DNA from: Pseudonocardiales bacterium
GTDB lineage: Bacteria > Actinomycetota > Actinomycetes > Mycobacteriales > Pseudonocardiaceae
Reading direction: 5' to 3'
Length of the DNA stretch: 44,224 nucleotides
Assembly: GCA_023252195.1 (NCBI GenBank)
Contig: JAHEXI010000028.1
Location: forward strand, 1-44,224
Made by a program: the position numbers and the translations under genes
Notes under the pieces: model-generated
What the model was told of the DNA's origin: nothing
Databases searched by the model: none
Seen by the model: the letters and a program-made list of their open reading frames with translations, nothing else
Shown: positions 41,883-44,224 of the stretch, in pieces
Position numbering within the stretch: position 1 is the stretch's first letter
Layout: the number at the start of each line of letters is the position of its first letter

Positions 41883-41940
41883 GTTCTGGAGACAGATCGC
41901 GGTCAAAACGCCCGGGATTACCGCAGTCTGTCTCCAGAAC
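41883..41940. repeat. 58-nt hairpin element B, upstream of dxs
   Basis: Arms 41883-41903 (beginning GTTCTGGAGACAGATCGC) and 41920-41940 pair at 19 of 21 positions around a 16-base loop. It has the same length as element A at 9471-9528, and 42 of 58 positions agree. At stem positions 9 and 10 both partners differ together, keeping the pairs. It ends 17 bases before the dxs ATG, so it may act as terminator after hpnH or affect dxs translation. Confidence 0.8.
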
Positions 41941-41957
41941 ACGGGACGGTGATCGCG

Positions 41958-43745
41958 ATGTCGGTGTTGGGTGGGGTGCGGGGGCCAGGGGATGTGCGGG
42001 GGCTGCCGGCGGCGGCGCTGGCTGGGTTGGCGGCGGAGATCCGGGAGCTGTTGATCGACTCGGTGCCGCGCACCAGCGGGCACCTCGGCCCTAACCTCGG
42101 GGTCGTCGAGCTGACCATCGGGCTGCACCGAGTCTTCGACTCCCCCACCGACGCGATCATCTGGGACACCGGCCACCAGGCATACGTGCACAAACTGCTC
42201 ACCGGACGGCGCGAGGGCTTTGCCCGGCTACGCAGTACCGGCGGCCTGTCGGGCTATCCGAGCCGCGCGGAGAGTGTGCATGACCTGGTGGAGAACTCGC
42301 ACGCCTCGACCGCCCTGTCCTACGCCGACGGTCTGGCGCGCGCCTTCGCACTGCGCGGTCAGCCCGATCGTGCGGTGGTCGCGGTGGTCGGCGACGGTGC
42401 GCTGACCGGCGGGATGTGCTGGGAGGCGTTGAACAACATCGGCGGCTCACCGCAACGCCCGGTGATCGTGGTGCTCAACGACAACGGCCGCTCCTACTCG
42501 CCGACGGTGGGCTCGCTCCCGGAACACCTGAGCGCGTTGCGAGGCGGCGCCGTGTCCCGGTCGGTGTTCGACGAGCTGGGTCTGACTTACCTCGGGCCGG
42601 TGGACGGCCACGACATCGCGGCGGTGGAAGACGCGCTGCGCCAGGCCCGGACGCTCGGACGCGCGGTGCTGGTGCACTGCGTGACCGTCAAAGGCAAGGG
42701 ACACCCGCCCGCCGAGAACGACGACGTGGATCGCATGCATTCGGTGTCCCCACCGACGGCTTCAGCGGGACCGTCCTGGACCGGGGTGATGGCTGACGAG
42801 CTGCTGGCTATCGCCCGGGAGCGTCCGGAGGTGGTGGCGCTGACCGCCGCGATGCTGCACCCGACCGGGCTGCACCGCTTCGCTGCGCAGTTCCCCGACC
42901 GGGTCTTCGACGTCGGGATCGCCGAACAGCACGCGGTCACCACCGCGGCCGGCCTGGCGATGGGCGGTCTGCACCCGGTGGTGTGCGTTTACGCGACGTT
43001 CCTCAACCGGGCCTTCGACCAGGTCTTGATGGACGTGGCGCTGCACCACCTGCCGGTCACCTTGGTGCTCGACCGGGCCGGCGTCACCGGCAACGACGGG
43101 CCCTCCCACAACGGGATGTGGGACCTGTCCCTGCTCGGCGTCGTGCCGGGGATACGGGTGGCCGCGCCGCGCGACGCACCGCGGCTGCGCGTGCTGCTGA
43201 ACGAGGCCATCGCGCACCCCGGCCCAGCTGCGGTGCGCTTCCCCAAGGGTGCGGTGGGCCCGGACCTGCCGGCGATCGGACGGATCGGCGGGGCTGATGT
43301 GTTGGCCCGCAACGGGTGCGGGGGCGTGCTGGTAGTGACGGCCGGAGCATGCGCGCAGGCCGCAGTGGCGGCCGCCGCCGAGCTCACCGCTTCCGGCGAG
43401 GACGTCACGGTGGTGGATCCTCGCTGGCTGCTGCCAGTGGACCCGGCACTGGCTCGCGCGGCCGATGGCTACCGGCTGGTGGTCACCGTCGAGGAGAACG
43501 CCGACGCAGGTGGTTTCGGGGACGCGGTGGCCCGATCCTTGCGGTCCATCGGATCCCGGGTCGAGCTGCGCACCCTGTGCCTGGGCCAGCACTTCCTCCC
43601 GCACGCCGGGCGTGGTGAGTTGCTTCGCGAACACGGCCTGGACGTCGTCGGCATTGTACGCGCCGCCAGATCGGTCGCCCCGATCCCGGCGCGCAATGGC
43701 TCCGCCCCGCGCTGGTCCAGGCCCCTGCCGGTCACCGTGACGTAA
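41958..43745 (+). CDS. dxs: 1-Deoxy-D-xylulose-5-phosphate synthase
   Basis: First enzyme of the MEP pathway: a thiamine-diphosphate transketolase-fold enzyme joining pyruvate and glyceraldehyde-3-phosphate. Motifs: [24 protein letters not shown], the ThDP/Mg site [16 protein letters not shown] (D146), [16 protein letters not shown] with the catalytic glutamate, and [22 protein letters not shown]. The length of 595 residues is slightly short but complete. ATG 41958 matches the family start ([15 protein letters not shown]); GTG 41949 is three codons earlier. It is the last gene of the hopanoid operon, supplying extra C5 precursors. A genome of this kind probably has another dxs elsewhere, but that cannot be seen here. 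Confidence 0.96.
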   Translation: MSVLGGVRGPGDVRGLPAAALAGLAAEIRELLIDSVPRTSGHLGPNLGVVELTIGLHRVFDSPTDAIIWDTGHQAYVHKLLTGRREGFARLRSTGGLSGYPSRAESVHDLVENSHASTALSYADGLARAFALRGQPDRAVVAVVGDGALTGGMCWEALNNIGGSPQRPVIVVLNDNGRSYSPTVGSLPEHLSALRGGAVSRSVFDELGLTYLGPVDGHDIAAVEDALRQARTLGRAVLVHCVTVKGKGHPPAENDDVDRMHSVSPPTASAGPSWTGVMADELLAIARERPEVVALTAAMLHPTGLHRFAAQFPDRVFDVGIAEQHAVTTAAGLAMGGLHPVVCVYATFLNRAFDQVLMDVALHHLPVTLVLDRAGVTGNDGPSHNGMWDLSLLGVVPGIRVAAPRDAPRLRVLLNEAIAHPGPAAVRFPKGAVGPDLPAIGRIGGADVLARNGCGGVLVVTAGACAQAAVAAAAELTASGEDVTVVDPRWLLPVDPALARAADGYRLVVTVEENADAGGFGDAVARSLRSIGSRVELRTLCLGQHFLPHAGRGELLREHGLDVVGIVRAARSVAPIPARNGSAPRWSRPLPVTVT

Positions 43746-43793
43746 GGAGGCAAGACGGTGCTTATCGCAAGGAGGCAAGACGGTGCTTATCGC
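43744..43793. repeat. Exact 25-bp tandem duplication of a ribosome-binding site and start
   Basis: Two identical 25-base units, 43744-43768 and 43769-43793, each contain AAGGAGG and a GTG seven bases further on (GTG 43758 and 43783). The unit length is not divisible by three, so the two starts read different frames. Only the second gives the cupredoxin; the first gives a 63-codon product. The first unit begins in the dxs stop codon. Confidence 0.92.
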
Positions 43794-44133
43794 AGTTCCG
43801 CCTATCGGTCGCCGCCACCGGATCGCCGCAGCACTGGTCGCGGTTGCCGTCGTATTGTCCCTCACCGCCTGCGGGACCAGCAGCCGCACGAAGATCCCGC
43901 GGCCGGTTCCGGCAGCCTTGGTCTACCCGGCGATCACCGTGGTCATTAAGAATTGCGCCTTTCTCCCGGCCAAATTCACGGTCAGGCCGGGGGCTACCGT
44001 AGCGGTGCTCAACCAGGATGCTGCGCTGCACACCGTCACCGCCGACAACCGGGAATTCAACACCGGCAATGTGGCCCGGGGCCAGACCACCACCTTCCAG
44101 GCGCCCTTGATCCCAACCGGTCGAAGCAATTGA
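43783..44133 (+). pseudogene. Cupredoxin-like lipoprotein, truncated
   Basis: A secreted copper-protein-like frame of 116 codons. It has a lipoprotein signal (AALVAVAVVLSLTACG, with C30 as lipid-modified residue) and the first two thirds of a cupredoxin fold (ITVVIKNCAFLPAKFTVRPGATVAVLNQDAALHTVTA, FNTGNVARGQTTTFQAPL). H83 is the first copper ligand. The usual end with C-x-H-x-M is missing: after PLIP the frame continues TGRSN and stops. What follows looks like the beginning of an insertion sequence, so the gene was probably interrupted. It starts in the second copy of a 25-bp duplication, directly after dxs. A function is unlikely unless the missing part lies beyond the insertion. Confidence 0.6.
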
Positions 44134-44224
44134 TCTTGGTGTAGATCCTCGGCGAAGTGTGATCGCCGAGGAGGAGCTGAGTGGCCCAGCGCAGGATGCT
44201 GACTGAGACTGATCGTGAGGAGAT
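44112..44224 (+). mobile_element. Probable left part of an insertion sequence
   Basis: The cupredoxin frame loses its homology near 44112. A 9-bp-stem hairpin (CCTCGGCGA at 44147-44155 and its complement at 44163-44171) follows, then a start codon with a strong ribosome-binding site. The window ends before the element can be identified. The exact border is uncertain and no target duplication can be checked. Confidence 0.4.
44181..44224 (+). CDS. Start of a gene cut by the window edge, possibly an IS30-type transposase
   Basis: GTG 44181 lies behind GAGGAGGAG. The fourteen visible codons read VAQRRMLTETDREE, which resembles the N-terminus of IS30-family transposases (basic start, then a T-x-x-DREEI segment opening a helix-turn-helix). 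The visible part is too short for certainty. Its position next to a truncated gene supports a mobile element. Confidence 0.4.
   Translation, partial: MAQRRMLTETDREE

Noticed and set aside
1-44224. CRISPR arrays, tRNA and rRNA genes
   Set aside because: No regularly spaced repeats with unique spacers, no cloverleaf with a recognisable T-arm, and no rRNA sequence were noticed by eye; a covariance-model scan could still find a tRNA I missed.

Overview
The window is high-GC DNA from an actinobacterium. Genes are packed tightly, GTG starts are common, and many stop and start codons overlap (ATGA, GTGA, TGATG). From about 1.2 to 26.3 kb the gene set is the conserved actinobacterial block seen near the replication origin of Streptomyces and, split to either side of the origin, of Mycobacterium: pseudokinase, MurJ, DUF6049, Nudix, CCA-adding enzyme, then ino1, PadR, DUF5318, ponA, GT87, rpsF, ssb, rpsR, rplI, dnaB. 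The family assignments come from protein motifs; the comparison of gene order is from memory. The genus cannot be fixed from the sequence.

Layout. 0.2-1.2 kb: a GNAT acetyltransferase overlapping a DinB-like protein. 1.2-7.3 kb (minus strand): Nudix, DUF6049, murJ and a membrane pseudokinase. 7.4-9.4 kb: cca, then idi. 9.6-13.2 kb: an MFS exporter, YqgE, a secreted NlpC/P60 hydrolase and a DUF427 protein. 13.2-15.1 kb: a decaying surface-protein locus (class F sortase remnant, secreted protein with a doubtful start) and an SdpI-like protein. 15.1-17.4 kb: ino1 and its PadR neighbour, diverging from a DUF5318 zinc-ribbon gene. 17.4-26.3 kb: ponA, GT87, a secreted protein, rpsF-ssb-rpsR-rplI and dnaB. 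26.3-27.5 kb: two small membrane proteins. 27.5-33.0 kb (minus strand): a PucR-type regulator, a glycosyltransferase-WS/DGAT fusion, a DMT transporter and an SDR. 33.1-43.7 kb: a hopanoid operon, hpnC-hpnD-hpnE-prenyl synthase-shc-[hpnG-ispH fusion]-hpnH-dxs. The right edge holds a cupredoxin lipoprotein gene that is cut short, followed by what looks like the start of a transposase.

How the genes work together. The hopanoid operon carries its own precursor supply: Dxs and an IspH domain from the MEP pathway plus a prenyl diphosphate synthase. HpnC/D/E then make squalene, Shc cyclises it, and HpnH and the HpnG domain add and trim the C5 side chain. Divergent from it is an operon whose large protein joins an MGDG-synthase-type glycosyltransferase to a wax-ester-synthase/DGAT acyltransferase. 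This suggests an acylated glycolipid, but the substrate is unknown.

Two structural themes run through the window. One is a set of 44-69 nt hairpins, mostly with long stems, that sit at gene ends and sometimes supply stop codons or C-terminal codons. Two of them, beside idi and dxs, are 58-nt relatives with compensatory stem changes. The other is short exact or near-exact tandem duplications (11, 18, 21 and 25 bp) at or next to translation starts. No rRNA, tRNA or CRISPR array was seen.
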